NCBI GenBank assembly: GCA_003170275.1
Contig: PNAM01000088.1
Span: 1 to 64,000 of the forward strand
Direction of reading: 5' to 3'
DNA length: 64,000 nt
Origin: Myxococcales bacterium
Lineage (GTDB): Bacteria > Myxococcota_A > Polyangia > Palsa-1104
The position numbers and the translations under genes are program-made. Of the stretch, positions 63,182 through 64,000 are shown one piece after another (the first letter of the stretch is position 1; each line of letters begins with the position of its first letter). The notes beneath the pieces were generated by a model that searched no databases, was not told the DNA's origin, and saw nothing but the letters and a program-made list of their open reading frames with translations.

Positions 63182-64000
63182 ATGATGCGCCGATTCTTGA
63201 TTCTGTTGGTTGCCTTCGTTTCTTCGTGCGGCGACGCGCAAACTGGCAGCGATGGGAATGGGCCGGGCGGTGGATCTGGCAATCCGTCGACCATGAACAA
63301 CGGGGGTGGAGCGGGCGACGGGCTCGGAGGTGGTAGTGTAGATGGCGGCGGCACTGGAGCGGGTGGGGGCGGAGGCGGTGGAGCCGGCGGCACGAGCACG
63401 ACGGCCATCGGCCCGACGGGCGGCACAGTGACGCTCCTTCACTTCGGCATCACCGGCGATACTCGACCGCCGAATTGCGAAGACACTGCGGGATATCCGA
63501 CCAGCGTGATCACTACCATCGCGCAGGAATTCGAAAAGCTCGGGCTCGCTATGGCGCTCGATCTCGGCGATCACATGTACGTGTGCAACAACGATCTGTC
63601 GATCGCGACGACGCAGATGGGCATCTACATGAACGCGATCAAGAGTTTCACCGGGACGTGGTTCATGACGATGGGGAATCACGAGTGCACCGGCACGCCG
63701 TGCCTGCCCGGCTCCGGCAATGCCAATTACGTCTCGTATATGAAGGCGCTCGCACCGATCTCGAAACTGCCGTACTACACGCTCGACGTACAGACCTCGC
63801 TCGGCCTGGTGACCTTCGTGGTGATCGCCGACAACGCCTGGAGCTCGGCGCAGGCGACCTGGCTCGAGGCGACGTTGGCCGCTGCGGACACGAAGGCCAA
63901 GTACACGATCGTCGCACGCCACCATCCCGAGGGCGACAGCACGGTCTCCACCAACGCGACGAGCGTGCAGATCATTCGCAATCACAAGTTCGCGCTGTTC
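63182..64000 (+). CDS. Metallophosphoesterase lipoprotein (3' end beyond window)
   Basis: At least 273 aa, open to the right edge. GGAGG lies 4-9 bases before ATG 63182/63185. Lipobox LLVAFVSSC, then a Gly/Asn-rich linker to about residue 80. The calcineurin-like domain has FGITGDTRPP, ALDLGDHMYV, MTMGNHECTG, FVVIADNAW and VARHHPEGD, which are metal-binding blocks 1 to 4. The final GHxH block would be beyond the edge. A surface or periplasmic phosphoesterase similar to purple-acid-phosphatase-like proteins. Confidence 0.85.
   Translation, partial: MMRRFLILLVAFVSSCGDAQTGSDGNGPGGGSGNPSTMNNGGGAGDGLGGGSVDGGGTGAGGGGGGGAGGTSTTAIGPTGGTVTLLHFGITGDTRPPNCEDTAGYPTSVITTIAQEFEKLGLAMALDLGDHMYVCNNDLSIATTQMGIYMNAIKSFTGTWFMTMGNHECTGTPCLPGSGNANYVSYMKALAPISKLPYYTLDVQTSLGLVTFVVIADNAWSSAQATWLEATLAAADTKAKYTIVARHHPEGDSTVSTNATSVQIIRNHKFALF

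Overview
The window is a GC-rich bacterial chromosome segment, apart from an AT-richer patch near 23.2-23.5 kb and a lower-GC gene at 24.7-26.5 kb. It most resembles a myxobacterium-like organism (Myxococcota, formerly Deltaproteobacteria). The pointers are two membrane-anchored Ser/Thr kinases with PEGA-like tails, many lipoproteins and secreted proteins with Gly/Asp-rich linkers, a Dickkopf-like cysteine-rich lipoprotein, several GTG/TTG starts and dense ATGA/GTGA gene overlaps. This placement is inference; there is no rRNA or ribosomal protein marker in the window.

Layout. At 1-0.8 kb an orphan Imm26-like immunity gene lies between inverted repeats. At 0.86-6.7 kb a plus-strand run encodes an alpha/beta hydrolase, a CheY-like receiver, two GNAT acetyltransferases, a large peptidase/beta-propeller/beta-barrel fusion and DNA-3-methyladenine glycosylase I. 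At 20.3-6.7 kb a long minus-strand run encodes a PEGA Ser/Thr kinase, five tandem DctP-like binding proteins, a small Cys-rich secreted protein, a four-domain DsbA-like protein, a two-domain DsbA-like protein, DAHP synthase, a mini-glutaredoxin and a TlpA-like thioredoxin. This run is the most unusual part of the window. Every mature DctP-like paralogue has exactly two cysteines at conserved positions, and six DsbA-like modules are encoded next to them.

At 21.34-29.48 kb an integrative element sits in a tRNA-Phe(GAA) gene, bounded by a perfect 50-bp direct repeat. It carries a tyrosine integrase, a TacA/TacT-type toxin-antitoxin pair with a palindromic operator, a 155-bp palindromic element, two Xre-type regulators, and a cargo operon of a small protein, a double-domain KaiC-like ATPase and two paralogous soluble histidine kinases. 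Right of the element are decayed fragments: a possible integrase tail, an HTH fragment and a frameshifted Cys-rich gene.

From 30.6 to 64 kb the content is mostly envelope functions: a membrane-fusion adaptor, an OmpA-family protein, DoxX, many lipoproteins, a TPR/NHL-propeller/Ser-Thr-kinase operon, a molybdopterin oxidoreductase, a GH38-like lipoprotein, a degenerate M23-like lipoprotein, a polytopic GT-C-like protein, a PepSY-like protein convergent with a two-component system, a YncE-like propeller, a nucleotidyltransferase pair, and a metallophosphoesterase lipoprotein that runs off the right edge. Several gene remnants (phosphoesterase N-terminus, chalcone-isomerase-like, small lipoprotein, anchor fragments) lie between these genes.
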